A DNA stretch of 64,000 nucleotides from positions 31,886 to 95,885 of the forward strand of contig CAXBOO010000007.1 of NCBI GenBank assembly GCA_963977425.1, read 5' to 3'. Position numbers and translations under genes: made by a program. This stretch comes from CAXBOO01 sp963977425 (GTDB lineage: Bacteria; Bacteroidota; Bacteroidia; Flavobacteriales_D; Luteibaculaceae). The notes under the pieces are model-generated. The model worked only from the letters and a program-made list of their open reading frames with translations, did no database searches and had not been told where the DNA came from. Within the stretch, counting starts at the first letter, position 1; each line of letters begins with the position of its first letter. Below, in pieces: positions 18,801 to 28,194 of the stretch.

Positions 18801-21800
18801 GTCAACATCAATTAAGATTGCCAACTCATCACCTTGACAAATAGAATCTGCACTTAATCTGTAATCGTTAACTCTAAGTTCTTTACCTACAGTAACGTTT
18901 ATAGCATCAAACTTCAGACTGCTACAACTAGGAGCATTGACTTGTGTCAATTTCGTAATGTAGAATTTAGAAGTGCTTAAAGGATTGACTTTAATGATCG
19001 TATCATTCGTTCCATTTAAGTTCATGAACTTAAGGTTACGAGTAACAGTAGCACTATCAGTAAACGTATATGATACTGGGTAGTTACTAGCACTAAACTG
19101 AATTCTTAGATCAGCAGTTTCTCCAAAACAAATATTGGTATCAGAAACAACATCAACAAAACTAGCTGTTGGTTGCGGTGTAACTTTAAGTGTTTTACTT
19201 AAAATGGTTGGATTAGGACATGCTGGTGCATCGTTATACTCAACGTTTAGGATGGTATAAGTTACATCGTCAACTGCAATTAAATTGTCTATTAAAACAT
19301 TTGAACCCTGAATACCCGTAATCGTATTGAAGGTTGAAGTACCAGAACTATCAACTCTATAACTTACGTTAACCAATGAATCAGGAGCAATACTGAAGTT
19401 CACTTCAAATGGTTCTCCTTCACAAGCAGCAACAGGATTGAAATCAATGCTGCTAGTCAAACTTGGTTTTACATAAATACGAGCTGATCCAACAGTATCA
19501 ATTGGGCAAGAATTGCTTAATGAGTTGGTTGGTGTAACTCCAAATATGAAATTGTGTTCACCTAAATCCAATTCACTTGGTAGAATTTGAATACTAACAG
19601 GTGAATCGTTTTCACTAGCTGTAAATGAACGGTTAACATTTCCGTTATCTAAACTTCTAAATGATATATTGAATTCACCAGTACCTTCAATTGTAAATAC
19701 AACAGGTAGTTGTTGACCAAAGCATCCAGTAGTATCGGAAACCATTGCTACCGTTTTAACTTCTTGTATGTTGAAGTTTGCCATTCCTGCAAATGGGTTC
19801 GGTACATCAGATTCATTCAAAGTAGTACCACCTAATTCAGCAGCATTAACAATAGAAATTTGAACTGGACCTACAAAAGGAAGTGATGTTGTTGGGTAAA
19901 AGTTTGGCGCTTTTACTTGATCACCATCGCTTACAATATTAGGGAATACATATTCGTAATTGTTACCTGAATTCACTTCTGTAATACGAACTTTGATATA
20001 GTATTGTTCGCCATTAGCAATTGAGAATGTAACAGGCAATGAATCGCTTGTACATAAATTAGCAGAACCTGCAATTGCAACTGCTTTTCCATTAACAACG
20101 TTTACAGTAACATCATCAATATCAGTACTAATACAAGCTCCTTGAGTAACCTTCACTATTGAATAAATAGTAGTTGAAGTAGGTGTTACGTTAGCAGTAT
20201 GATTAGGTGTAGAGAAATTATTGGCTGGTACAAAACCTGGAACACCAACATTATCTTCTACAAAATTTCCACCAATACCATCTGCTGCATATTCCACTCG
20301 AATGTTATCTGGATAACCAACAGTGTCTCCTCTTACAACAAACAATAAATTAGAGCTAGCACCTGCAACAATTGTAGGTCTATCGGCACTAATTTCAGCT
20401 GTTGGTATTGGGAACACTCTCAATTTAACCGTATCAGGAGTAAAAGTGGTATTTGGACAAGTAATATTTACTTCACTGCTTATAGATGCAATTCTTATTT
20501 GTAGTGAATCAGCAGTGTTATAAGTATATGGTACTCTATAAGGAGAACCTGCTACTGTTCCTGTAAAATTAAAGTCTCCAAATTTATCTGTTAAAAAACG
20601 AACCGTTACATCGCCTTCACCAGAAAGAATGTTCAATTCAAATTCAAACTCTTCACCTTCACAAGCATTTTCAACAAATGAAATTTCTGCATTAGGCACA
20701 TCGTTGTGATTGATGTCTAAAGTTGGTACTGTGGTCAATACACAAGTACTTAGTTTATTGTAATAGGTATTTACAAGTGTATAAGACTTATCTGTTTGAA
20801 TATTGGCGATGGCAAAAGTAGTTTGACTATTCGCAGGAACAGATAATGTAGTATCAACTCCTAATTCATCACGAAGTGTAAATGTAATTTGATCTCCTGC
20901 TCTTCCATTAACTGTAACTGTTAAATTGATGCTTTCGTTGTTACATACATCTACAGCTGAAGCCGATATGTTTGCTGTAATGTTGTCGTATACAACTACT
21001 TCAGCTTCAACACCAGAATAATTGAATCCACAACTTGGTGAACTTCCATCCATTAGTGATACAACTTGGTACACTATGTCTGAAGTTGGTCCACTTACTA
21101 TTGTTTTAATGTATTCGCCAGGATTTAAACCATCTTCTGTAAGATTGATCGATTGAGTAGTACCACCAATTCCTTTATAAGAAAGAACTACTTCGTTGTT
21201 AACATTAGGAACAACGTTTTGTACTCTAAAGTCAATATTTACAACTTCACCTTTACAAATACTATCATTTGAAGCTACAATAGTAACTACAGGTTTGGCA
21301 GTAACAGCTATAGTAACTTCAGGTGCTGGTGCTAGAATAGCATTGGCACAACCACCTGTACTTGCATCCGTTAAATCTTCAATTGTATAGGTTGTAGTAA
21401 CTATAGGAGAAACAGTAATAACAGTATCACCGGTACCAGCTGCGTCAGCAAATACAAAGGTTCCTATGTTACTTATTCTAATATTGAAAGGAGCGGTTCC
21501 TTCAAAAGTTAATTCAAGATCAGTTGATTCATCCTCACAAATTGAAGCAATTGAATTCATCACAACTGATGGTCTATTGCCTACAGTAATTGCAAATGAC
21601 TCATTAAGTGCTTTTCCGCATTGTTGTCCAGTTGCTTCTTCGATTTCAATAAACTTAATCGTTGCACTTTCACTCAATACAATATTCACTACCTGTGAAC
21701 CACTTGATAAAGTAGCTACAGAAGTGTCTGTACCGATAACATATTTAAGATTGTAATCGAAATTGGTGTTGTTGGGAGCCAAACTAACTGTAAATGGTAC

Positions 21801-24800
21801 ATTATCTCCTTCACAAACACTTGTTGTTAAAGTTGAAATACCAACAATAATTTCATTTCCAACTGTAACAGCTTGTGTAGATCCAGCATTGAAAACTGCA
21901 GTACAAGATCCTTCTGAACTATATGTCGATGCAGAAGTTATAGCAAAAGTATAAGTACCTGATGCTAAACCACTAACAACCATAGTGTCCTTTGTGCCAG
22001 CCATCATATCAAAGTTGTAAGTACCACCTTGACCATCTGACAATACCAATGATAAAACACCCGTTCCAGCTGTAGAATTGAAAGCTATGTTTACATCATC
22101 TCCAAAACAAGCTACGATTGGTGCATTATTTACAACCGTAACTGAACCTTGATTTGCAATAAACACACTATCGATATACGATTGAGATACATAACATACT
22201 GATCCGTCGTAAGCAATAGAATCTACATCAAATTCAACAGTGCTTCCAGGGAATGCAGCTATACTAATTGTATCTCCGCTTTGTGTTGTTACTACTGTAC
22301 CTCCATTATAATAAACATCAAAATCTACATTGCTTTGGTTGAATTCTAAAATGAATTGAGCATCAGAATCAAAACATACAGTATCGTATGCTGAACGCAA
22401 ATCAGTTATTGAAGCATTTGCTCTTACCATAACATCAGCAGAGAAAATAGCCGCTGAAGTACACCCATAAGAATCAGACACATTGTACACTTCAAAAGTT
22501 GTGTCTTGCTGAATGTTACTAAATGTCGCGCCAACAAATGTACCAGAACCTAGTAATGAAGTGTCTTGTGCAATTCTTGGGTTAGGAGTAGAAGTAATAT
22601 CGGCTCCATTTTTATAACGCAAAGAATAAGAAATATCTGCATTATCAACAGCATTACCACCAGCAAAATTCAATTGAATATTACCATCACCACCAAAACA
22701 AGCTAATGTTGGGTCTATACTAATATCTGCGGTCGGTTCAATATTTAAAGCAATATTGGTAACAGAAGATAATGGACTATTGATACAAATTGGATTACTA
22801 TCGTCATTGATACTGATCAATGTATATTCCAAATTTTGAGCTGGATTTAACGGTAACTCAATGAAAGTAACATCTGTATCGTTAACCATCGTATACGTAG
22901 TAGTATAATTTGGAAACGATGTTGATGTGAAATTATCAACGACTTCAAATTCAAGAACTGCATTTCCAACACCTACTATTTCAAGCATTGCTCCTGTTGT
23001 AGATCCAGCACAGAAAATAGAATCGGTAGATACTATACTTGCCGTTGCATTGGTTCTTACATCAATAGATATTGATGCTGTTGCCAAACTAGGACACATT
23101 GCGCCATCGTTATTTCTAACATTTACAACTTTAAATGTGCTCGCTTCTGAAAGTGTTAAGTTAATTACTCCGTCGGTGTTGTCGTAAGGAGTTGTAGTCG
23201 TACCAGAGGCAGTAGTAGTTTCTATATCAAAAGCATAATTAGAACTGCCTCCTGTTGTTACAACTGTTAGGTTTACATTACCACCATCACAGATTACAGA
23301 TTTATTACTTGAAATAGAAACATTTGTTACACTTTGCTCTACTGTTACAGAAGCTGTATTATTAGCTAATATTTCAGCTCGACAAACTTCTCCATTGTAA
23401 GTAATAAATAACGAGTCAACTAAATATGACGCTGTACTATCCGGAATTATGTTAAGAGGAAAAGTAGTTTCATCAGCTCCTGAATTGTATGTTGCGTTAG
23501 CATTGAAATTATACCTATTGGTAGATACAACCCCACCTATACTCGTTTTTATTAAATCAAAAGAAAAAGTAAAGTCTCCTTCAGCTACCAATGTCAATAC
23601 TGATGTACTATCATCGCACATCATTGTAGGGTCAGCAGTAGTAGAAACTAATTTTGGTGTTGGAACTAAATACGCTTCGAAAACATTTGAAGCAGTAATT
23701 TCATAATTACAGTCGGTCAAATAATTAGCGTTAGCTTTTTGACGAATGTTTGTGAACGTAATTTGATAAGGCGTTCCTTCATTAATAGCTGCACCAGCAG
23801 TTGCTGCTAAATCTTCAAATGATGTAGTAACAGATGTAAATGTGCCTAAATTAATGATTGTTGATAGAGTACCAACTACTATCGGCGCACCTGGATTAGT
23901 TATATCTTCAATTACAAAATCAATTTCATCAATATTTGAAAAAGACAATTGATAGTTGATATCATCTAGACTATAGCAGTCAAATGTTTTTGATGTTGAT
24001 GAAACATTGAATACAGGTTGTTTTCTAGTTTGAACTGAAGCAATGTAAGTGCTTGAACCATCAAAGGTAGATTGACAACTATTACCTCCAGCATCAGTAA
24101 ATGATACATCCAACAACTCAACACTTAAAGTGTCCGTTGGACTTGCTACTAAATAAGAAACATAATGAGTAAAGCCTGCTACAGAAGCATCAGCAATAAA
24201 ATTAGCCGTTGGCGCTACATATGATTGACCGTTTGAAACAACTGCATCATTTAAGTAATCAAATGTGAAATTTAAGTTTGCTACACCTGTTGGTAAAGCA
24301 GAAACATAAATACGAACTTCAACAGAGTCTATATTAGTAGTAGCTCCATTAGCTGCTGGGTAACAAATGTATTCGTTTGCTAATCCATTTACTAAAACTG
24401 TTGCATTTAAAGTATCCGTAATATCAAAAGTAAAAGCATTTCCACTAACTCCATTGACTTGAAAATCAGAAGCTATAGCAGTACAACCTGTTATTTCATT
24501 GTACAGAGTATCAATACTTACAGTATAAGTACCGATTGAACCTGTACTTGGTGCATTAAATGCAAAAGTATTTGATCCATTTGACAAGCCAGAATATGTG
24601 CTATCTGAAGGTCCTCCTGCAGGTCCATTAATACTATATCGTAAACCATATGTTTGAGAAGCATTTGCATTTACAACAAAATCAAAATTTGCGCTTTCTC
24701 CAATACAAACATTATCAAATGTGATAGCGTTAACTTCTGGTCTTGGGTTAACAATAATTAAACCTTTGTTTTCTTTGCTATAATCTACAACACAGAAATC

Positions 24801-26024
24801 ATTTACAACTGAATCCAATAAAATTGATTGGTTAGTAGAGTAAGAAGCTACATATTCATTCGTAGCTAAATCAATTGAAAAATTATTTGTTGTGCCGTCT
24901 ATATAAGCAACTAAACCAGTTGCAGAACCATTTGTAAGTGTTAAAGTTAATGTATCGTTTACTCCATCACAAACTGGGTTTGTAGAAAAATTGATGTCAG
25001 CATTAGGCTTTTGATGTAAATCGAAATTAGCAACATCACCTGCTCCCATATAATCGAAAGTACATTCTTGTGTTCCACTTCCTGATTTTACTGAATCAAT
25101 AGTTAAAGTAATATTATCAACCAATGTTACACTGGTTAAACCAGTAAGAACAACTTTACCTAAATATTGACCAGCTCCTACAGCTGTTAGTGTTCCTGTT
25201 GTTTGAACATTTGTTAATAATCCACCTTGATTTACTGTTATATATGCGATAGCATTATTCTGTGCATCAGAAAATAAAACAGGAAATTCAATTGAATTAT
25301 CATTATCACAAGTAAAGCCTAATCTGTTTTTGTCTGTAAAAGGATTGAATACTGCTTGAGGATTTGGGAAAACATTCACTGATGTTTTCTTATTAACAGG
25401 CATTACAGAACAGCCTGCATCATCTCTAATTTCGCTAATTACTATTTCTTGATTTAATGGAGTAGATGAAACTAAACCAGCATATATCGTATCTGTTAAT
25501 TTTGCTCCCGGCCCTAGTGGAATAACAGTGAATTCAGATGCTACAGAGTCTCCATTAAGAGTCAAGAAAATACTTAATGTATCTCCCCCACTTATATTAC
25601 TGAATGACAATATGATGTCTTCCCCAGTACAAACATCATTATCTGGAATAACTTGAAAATCAACATCAATTGATTGACGTCCTACAAATGAAATACTGTT
25701 TCCAACAGTTTGTGGAGTTGTACCAACTGTATCAACAGTAAATGTATTTGCACCTACTAAAATTCGACTAACAGGAACAGTAAAATTTCTATCACCCGCT
25801 GTTACACCTGTAACAGTTGTATCAAATCCGTTGATATTAAAATCAACATCTGCTGATGACAAACTACCGTCTAATGAAAAAGAAGCTGTAATAACTACTT
25901 TATCTCCAAAACATGGATTGTTGTTGTCTATTCTAAAATTGCTTACGGTACTTTGGGCAAAAGCACTGAACGAAGCCACAATGGCTACGATACATAAGCT
26001 AAAAATTTGTAAAGTTTTTTTCAT
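12609..26024 (-). CDS. Giant secreted repeat protein with T9SS type B (gliding-motility) C-terminal domain
   Basis: 4471 residues, 13.4 kb, uninterrupted. Residues 1-23 are a Sec signal peptide (ends FSAFAQ). The body is about 43 units of roughly 100 residues, each opening with a pattern like P.a.I......vC.Gd...l.....G and usually closing with a D.s.p.C element, so most units have two Cys. Late units are PKD-like (for example YDFGDGT near 13540). Residues about 4383-4471 form the type B sorting domain (DVPDAFTPG, VVWDGTYKG), known to direct export through the type IX system and to need a SprF-like partner. It is thus probably a SprB-like cell-surface adhesin or filament. The first two genes of its operon encode such a partner and an OmpA protein. 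Its substrate is unknown. Confidence 0.9.
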   Translation of the reverse strand: MKKTLQIFSLCIVAIVASFSAFAQSTVSNFRIDNNNPCFGDKVVITASFSLDGSLSSADVDFNINGFDTTVTGVTAGDRNFTVPVSRILVGANTFTVDTVGTTPQTVGNSISFVGRQSIDVDFQVIPDNDVCTGEDIILSFSNISGGDTLSIFLTLNGDSVASEFTVIPLGPGAKLTDTIYAGLVSSTPLNQEIVISEIRDDAGCSVMPVNKKTSVNVFPNPQAVFNPFTDKNRLGFTCDNDNSIEFPVLFSDAQNNAIAYITVNQGGLLTNVQTTGTLTAVGAGQYLGKVVLTGLTSVTLVDNITLTIDSVKSGSGTQECTFDYMGAGDVANFDLHQKPNADINFSTNPVCDGVNDTLTLTLTNGSATGLVAYIDGTTNNFSIDLATNEYVASYSTNQSILLDSVVNDFCVVDYSKENKGLIIVNPRPEVNAITFDNVCIGESANFDFVVNANASQTYGLRYSINGPAGGPSDSTYSGLSNGSNTFAFNAPSTGSIGTYTVSIDTLYNEITGCTAIASDFQVNGVSGNAFTFDITDTLNATVLVNGLANEYICYPAANGATTNIDSVEVRIYVSALPTGVANLNFTFDYLNDAVVSNGQSYVAPTANFIADASVAGFTHYVSYLVASPTDTLSVELLDVSFTDAGGNSCQSTFDGSSTYIASVQTRKQPVFNVSSTSKTFDCYSLDDINYQLSFSNIDEIDFVIEDITNPGAPIVVGTLSTIINLGTFTSVTTSFEDLAATAGAAINEGTPYQITFTNIRQKANANYLTDCNYEITASNVFEAYLVPTPKLVSTTADPTMMCDDSTSVLTLVAEGDFTFSFDLIKTSIGGVVSTNRYNFNANATYNSGADETTFPLNIIPDSTASYLVDSLFITYNGEVCRAEILANNTASVTVEQSVTNVSISSNKSVICDGGNVNLTVVTTGGSSNYAFDIETTTASGTTTTPYDNTDGVINLTLSEASTFKVVNVRNNDGAMCPSLATASISIDVRTNATASIVSTDSIFCAGSTTGAMLEIVGVGNAVLEFEVVDNFTSTSFPNYTTTYTMVNDTDVTFIELPLNPAQNLEYTLISINDDSNPICINSPLSSVTNIALNIEPTADISIDPTLACFGGDGNIQLNFAGGNAVDNADISYSLRYKNGADITSTPNPRIAQDTSLLGSGTFVGATFSNIQQDTTFEVYNVSDSYGCTSAAIFSADVMVRANASITDLRSAYDTVCFDSDAQFILEFNQSNVDFDVYYNGGTVVTTQSGDTISIAAFPGSTVEFDVDSIAYDGSVCYVSQSYIDSVFIANQGSVTVVNNAPIVACFGDDVNIAFNSTAGTGVLSLVLSDGQGGTYNFDMMAGTKDTMVVSGLASGTYTFAITSASTYSSEGSCTAVFNAGSTQAVTVGNEIIVGISTLTTSVCEGDNVPFTVSLAPNNTNFDYNLKYVIGTDTSVATLSSGSQVVNIVLSESATIKFIEIEEATGQQCGKALNESFAITVGNRPSVVMNSIASICEDESTDLELTFEGTAPFNIRISNIGTFVFADAAGTGDTVITVSPIVTTTYTIEDLTDASTGGCANAILAPAPEVTIAVTAKPVVTIVASNDSICKGEVVNIDFRVQNVVPNVNNEVVLSYKGIGGTTQSINLTEDGLNPGEYIKTIVSGPTSDIVYQVVSLMDGSSPSCGFNYSGVEAEVVVYDNITANISASAVDVCNNESINLTVTVNGRAGDQITFTLRDELGVDTTLSVPANSQTTFAIANIQTDKSYTLVNTYYNKLSTCVLTTVPTLDINHNDVPNAEISFVENACEGEEFEFELNILSGEGDVTVRFLTDKFGDFNFTGTVAGSPYRVPYTYNTADSLQIRIASISSEVNITCPNTTFTPDTVKLRVFPIPTAEISADRPTIVAGASSNLLFVVRGDTVGYPDNIRVEYAADGIGGNFVEDNVGVPGFVPANNFSTPNHTANVTPTSTTIYSIVKVTQGACISTDIDDVTVNVVNGKAVAIAGSANLCTSDSLPVTFSIANGEQYYIKVRITEVNSGNNYEYVFPNIVSDGDQVKAPNFYPTTSLPFVGPVQISIVNAAELGGTTLNESDVPNPFAGMANFNIQEVKTVAMVSDTTGCFGQQLPVVFTIEGTGEFNISFRSLDNGNVNRSFTASENDSPVSIQILPSELDLGEHNFIFGVTPTNSLSNSCPIDTVGSARIYVKPSLTSSIDFNPVAACEGEPFEVNFSIAPDSLVNVSYRVDSSGTSTFNTITGIQGSNVLIDNLIAVDDVTYTILNVEYNDAPACPNPTILSKTLKVTPQPTASFVDVVSDTNICFGETADLRIQFSASNYPVSYTFTDSATVTRNLKFMNLNGTNDTIIKVNPLSTSKFYITKLTQVNAPSCSSLKFDAINVTVGKELRVNDYRLSADSICQGDELAILIDVDGTPDIIARFSDGVNTFLATLPNSTGFDTIRINPSPVTNTTYTLIDLTDGSSLACTKTFNLTDDIVVRQTPSISISADPTVVCYGDSVRLRITVNGEDSVDFTISDQIDTFTKTFTDIDPGIQFKYITPLLLNANTFKVDSLYYSDGKACKVYNTSSFSVQTNEVPSASIFVGNTDKDTVVCEGFPVDLTFNITGSGVRTVYFANDRGFSSAFTASPSEVTKVLSINPYPESGAIKYYITRVVSNNGAVCDSIPTDTVLVNVNPTPTVDITADANPRCLNDANPTTITFNFNGVGPFEFDYTDGENVFTLTADSDSDSDSRMDKTITVAPGKTTTYNVIRITDKTLPNACVNNGGNAYTLVVNQPAEAEVFNNDDVICSGEVKNIVYSVRGKAPISVRFQISDGAGYLRDTLITGLSTGVYNYAFADTAQTTTNTNYTVNIVEALDGNTPQCASSGIGVARITVNAVPRISNFNTALDTICAGDVVDLNFLVTNGFGNYAVEYGANGISKKDTLNGLPSGGGPATIELTPNVTTRYRKIKITDLLTGCFTTYSGTIPQDTVVVLRNPIVNVSADANTYCSDSQAQITVIVTGDDQPNGIFLDDIFLNGVAIPGAPFAIDQTQVGSASFFKIISVNLPAGTPENSSITFGSITDGNNLMNPNRIGGCNTDVKDTINFIVNPVAVATIANPNSETICESDTTKILINLTGNGDISVRLAIIDGTDTLASPVFTGTEATSPITYKTADYNLIGKSIRYAIDSVSSIANGVACSGSVGVPSSKTYVIKGNPHMAIAPTDTTICNGDELQVNFSITPVGVGNGPYDFYTVYHNGNVADNDTTEFLNVGNVAVDFIRPSESGILYVNYLANRSTPKCKTQDSVAIEVTVNPKANALLIDTVPQVFCEDDQAGFNIRLEGEGIITAIYRNLNTNNIDSFKNLAGEYFVPVIQAANTTAVYEVIAVNDQSTPRCIETNFSTLATVTVYPRPQAILSGEFTTCEGGSSTVGIQLLGSNADSIIVYFSDKLNNTIDTSFSARVGFYSSVLAPIDTAFFTIDSVAYVNFGCTVSDPALINQDTAKIYVRPLPIANIEVPSIESCNGQDIVFNVNFAYNGPYDLSFKIDNNAEQNASNVNGNFLITVPAASDTTKLKVTSLVYRDIPQCSSENVDSLIVNVNDSLKVTVMDTICNSVATGFQFDLEIEGGQESSYSFNGTDPLLARGLTPEIPNGTYTYAVQDGSGCPAVVFVGDHTCECISDAGTFNVPASPIEVCEDDTANVIANYIGGAMKDANDTMLFVLHDKPNTQLGNIFATDSIAKFPFKNNLLYNTVYYISAVVGDSVTGAAVNTADRCLSVSEGVPVVFRKRSTVTIELAYNDSGEVCDNNLICYKFIFEGDGPFDVTWNDGVSTRSQTFVSNVSPPICSQTSISGDGQIDITIFKDNGNAYPCNTVINAPLQYTARPLPDAVFDVSNDKPCGFEVVDFSIRNLDPTAIYSWNLDGEPYNGNPISYSFDENGPAIAKAYATNIYGCVDSTERIIDVNLPVVPTITFTGNSVTNRVCRGDALTFTADVIMGAGGNSSAVKWYVNGDLKQTSSVLNTYSPSAFNVRGIYEVVAENLYNGCTNVDTFRFEVQGPGADVIFDPEFCVDEGVSFSLGNVQDVDAVQWSFSGATTINSNNSTVNITFNEGFPSNDVVNVTLTLTSAAGCTYDTLFDVTVHDLDVKMRIENDFNNLQRHCLGFVDTVITTETSVSGLYSAWNYDFGDGTTRTEVNGNNITHEYAAPGVYNAKVELVDQFGCRDMDSLRMEILALPIVEALDTFACLSQDLNLFATGAVTYQWTSSPFGIFSADTVQGQSPSVQTNFGQSYAVNVVGTDIEGCTNEANISVDIYDLESPLIRPNYRAVFDTSYKIGYVLPVNYDLADVRFIYEWTPGVDITCVDCPDPTISTFESQNYVLSITDIYGCFDEEALVNIIIERESSLDVPDAFTPGTGIVNRFIGPDGWALETIVSFQIFAKDGSMVHNAAGLKEEVVWDGTYKGKDLSSQTFTYKVVAKTLIGETLTKTGTFDLLR
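12880..25950 (-). repeat. Array of about 43 Ig-like/PKD-like units within the giant protein
   Basis: Counting unit starts by the conserved Cys-Gly-(Asp/Glu) element gives about 43, spaced 90-130 residues. The units are similar in protein pattern but too diverged in DNA to form exact tandem repeats by eye. One unit (about 20100-20410) has lost the first Cys. A short Asp-Ser tract lies at 17846-17868. Confidence 0.75.
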
Positions 26025-26042
26025 CTTATCTAGGGAATAAAA

Positions 26043-28193
26043 TTAATTGGCCATTATATAGGCCGGGTTTTCGTAGATCTCAAATTCTACACGACGATTC
26101 ATTCTTCTAGCTGCTTCTTGGTCTGAAGCTTTACTAGGGTCAAGTGCTGGACGTTCTTCACCAAAACTTGACACTACAAATCGTTCTTCATCGATACCGT
26201 TTGAAACCAAAAATTTGAATACGCTTTGCGCTCTTTTCAATGAAAGTTTTTCATTGTATCTAGTGTTTCCTACATCGTCAGCAAAACCTAATATTTGCAA
26301 TCTTAAAGTTGGGTTTTCTTCCAAAATAGGAATGATGTTAGCTAACAAATCTTCTTGTTGAACTTTATCAACAGCAAATCGATTGGTTTCGAAGAAAATT
26401 TTCGGCAATTTAATTACGGTAGGAGGAGTTTTATACATTCCCATATCAACAGAGATTGTATCAGAATATGTCATATCCTTTGTTGATACTGGATAAAATT
26501 TATCATCATAAAACTCACGAGAAGCTTTAAGAATGTAATCTCTACCTTGTTTCAAATTGAAATAAAATTCTTGCCCCCCTTCTGGATATGCTTCTTGAAG
26601 AATGATTGTATCACCTGAACCACCCGCTTCATTATCAATAGCTAATAGAGAAACTGTAGTGTTTTCTAAGTAATTACTAGAGTTAGGGAAGATTTTGTTT
26701 TTTGTTTCTTTATCGTCTTCAAATACAAATCCTTTTAATCCAACTTTAATAAAGTTAGTGTATACAAATTGGTAGATGTCATCACAACATGTAGAGCTAA
26801 TTGTTGAATTACTACCCTCTCTATTAGATGCGAAAAAACCGATATCACCAGCAGCATCAACGACATAGCCTAAATCATCTGCAGGAGAGTTGATTGGATA
26901 AGGCATCTGAACAGCCCTATTGAATTTTGCTTGTGGTGTTCCTTCTGATAAATAAATATCAAATCCACCCATATTAGCATGACTATTAGAAGAGAAATAC
27001 AAACCTTCATCAACATTGAAGAATGGAGTTACTTCATCACCAACTCCATTTACTTTCGTTCCAGCATTTTTTGCTTTTCTAAAGATATTTTTCTTTGTAT
27101 CGAATTTCGAATAGAAAATATCGTATCCACCCTTTGATTTTTCCTCATAATCTGAAGACCAGAAAAGAACTTCAACATTTCGTTTTGTTCTAGGATCAGG
27201 AGCTAAACCAACAGCTGGATGACGAGAATTGTACTTATCATAATTAACTGGCTCAGGAAGACGCTCAGGATCTAACCACCTACCATCTCTGAATTTAGCC
27301 ACAAAAATTGCACACTTTTCTTTCTTCGATTCAATTTTCGGACAACGCGTAAAGTAAAAGCTTAAACCATCAGGTGAATATGTTCCTTCTGGTACGTTGT
27401 AACCTTCTTGATTGAAAGGACCAGGCAACTCATCGATTCTTTGCCATTTATTCGGACCTACTCTTTCAGCAATAAATAATTTTCTATCGGGTCTATCAGT
27501 ACCTTGTACAGCATAGTATTCTTCTACATCAGCAAAAATAGTACCGTATACTATTTGGTTTCTATCAATTATTGTCGGCGAATTCTCTATTGTTTCTTGG
27601 TTGATGTCATTGCTCAATCTAATAATCAAAACATTATTAGAATCAGTACCTGCTTCGATTAAACGAGTAGCTGTATTGGCACCTTCGGCTTCAGTTTTCG
27701 CTAGTTTTTTCATTTCACGAACATCTTTACCTTTTTTATAGCCTTTTCTAAAATCAGCTAGTAATTCAGCAGCACCTTCATAGTATCCATTCTGCTTTTG
27801 CATTGTAGCTAGGTAAAACTTAGCTTTAGGATGTTTTTTAAGAGCGCTAGGATTAGCATTGATTTTATTGTACCAATCTTCAGCAGATTTGTAATCGCGT
27901 GTTTCACGCAATGCTTCAGCTAAAAGCCAAGCACGATTCATATCGTCAGGCTTCTTTTCCATATACACCGATAAGTAATCGACTACAGAATATGAATCTC
28001 CAATTTTCTTGGCTCTTTTCGCTAATTTTTTCAATCTACCAGGACCTACTACATTAGGATCAAAATCAGCAGCATCGTAATCCTGCTCCAAGACTTTTTG
28101 AACATTACGCTTGTTATTGGCAGCAGAATTTTTATCCTGTGCAAAAGTGGTTAGTACCAAACAAGCAGATAAAGCAAGTAAAATATTTCTCAT
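26043..28193 (-). CDS. PorE-like protein: TPR, PD40 propeller, CRD-like and OmpA C-terminal domains
   Basis: A 716-residue envelope protein. Order seen: export signal (about 1-19), TPR-like helices (about 25-170), WD40/PD40 beta-propeller blades (about 190-460, with DIFYSKFD and FYFTRCPK blade motifs), a carboxypeptidase-regulatory-like segment (about 470-580), and an OmpA-type peptidoglycan-binding domain at the C terminus (LQILGFADDVG and NEKLSLKRAQ, R...NRRVEF). This architecture is that of PorE of the type IX system. LSAC at the N terminus may be a lipobox, though hydrophobic residues continue after the Cys. The chosen ATG (28193) is 1 base after the PorP stop; the longer frame starts with TTG inside the PorP gene. 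It likely ties the PorP-giant complex to the cell wall. Confidence 0.85.
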   Translation of the reverse strand: MRNILLALSACLVLTTFAQDKNSAANNKRNVQKVLEQDYDAADFDPNVVGPGRLKKLAKRAKKIGDSYSVVDYLSVYMEKKPDDMNRAWLLAEALRETRDYKSAEDWYNKINANPSALKKHPKAKFYLATMQKQNGYYEGAAELLADFRKGYKKGKDVREMKKLAKTEAEGANTATRLIEAGTDSNNVLIIRLSNDINQETIENSPTIIDRNQIVYGTIFADVEEYYAVQGTDRPDRKLFIAERVGPNKWQRIDELPGPFNQEGYNVPEGTYSPDGLSFYFTRCPKIESKKEKCAIFVAKFRDGRWLDPERLPEPVNYDKYNSRHPAVGLAPDPRTKRNVEVLFWSSDYEEKSKGGYDIFYSKFDTKKNIFRKAKNAGTKVNGVGDEVTPFFNVDEGLYFSSNSHANMGGFDIYLSEGTPQAKFNRAVQMPYPINSPADDLGYVVDAAGDIGFFASNREGSNSTISSTCCDDIYQFVYTNFIKVGLKGFVFEDDKETKNKIFPNSSNYLENTTVSLLAIDNEAGGSGDTIILQEAYPEGGQEFYFNLKQGRDYILKASREFYDDKFYPVSTKDMTYSDTISVDMGMYKTPPTVIKLPKIFFETNRFAVDKVQQEDLLANIIPILEENPTLRLQILGFADDVGNTRYNEKLSLKRAQSVFKFLVSNGIDEERFVVSSFGEERPALDPSKASDQEAARRMNRRVEFEIYENPAYIMAN

Positions 28194-28194
28194 A

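Noticed and set aside
12880..25950. CRISPR-like or tandem DNA repeats
   Set aside because: The repetition is at protein level, with diverged DNA and no constant repeat-spacer lengths.
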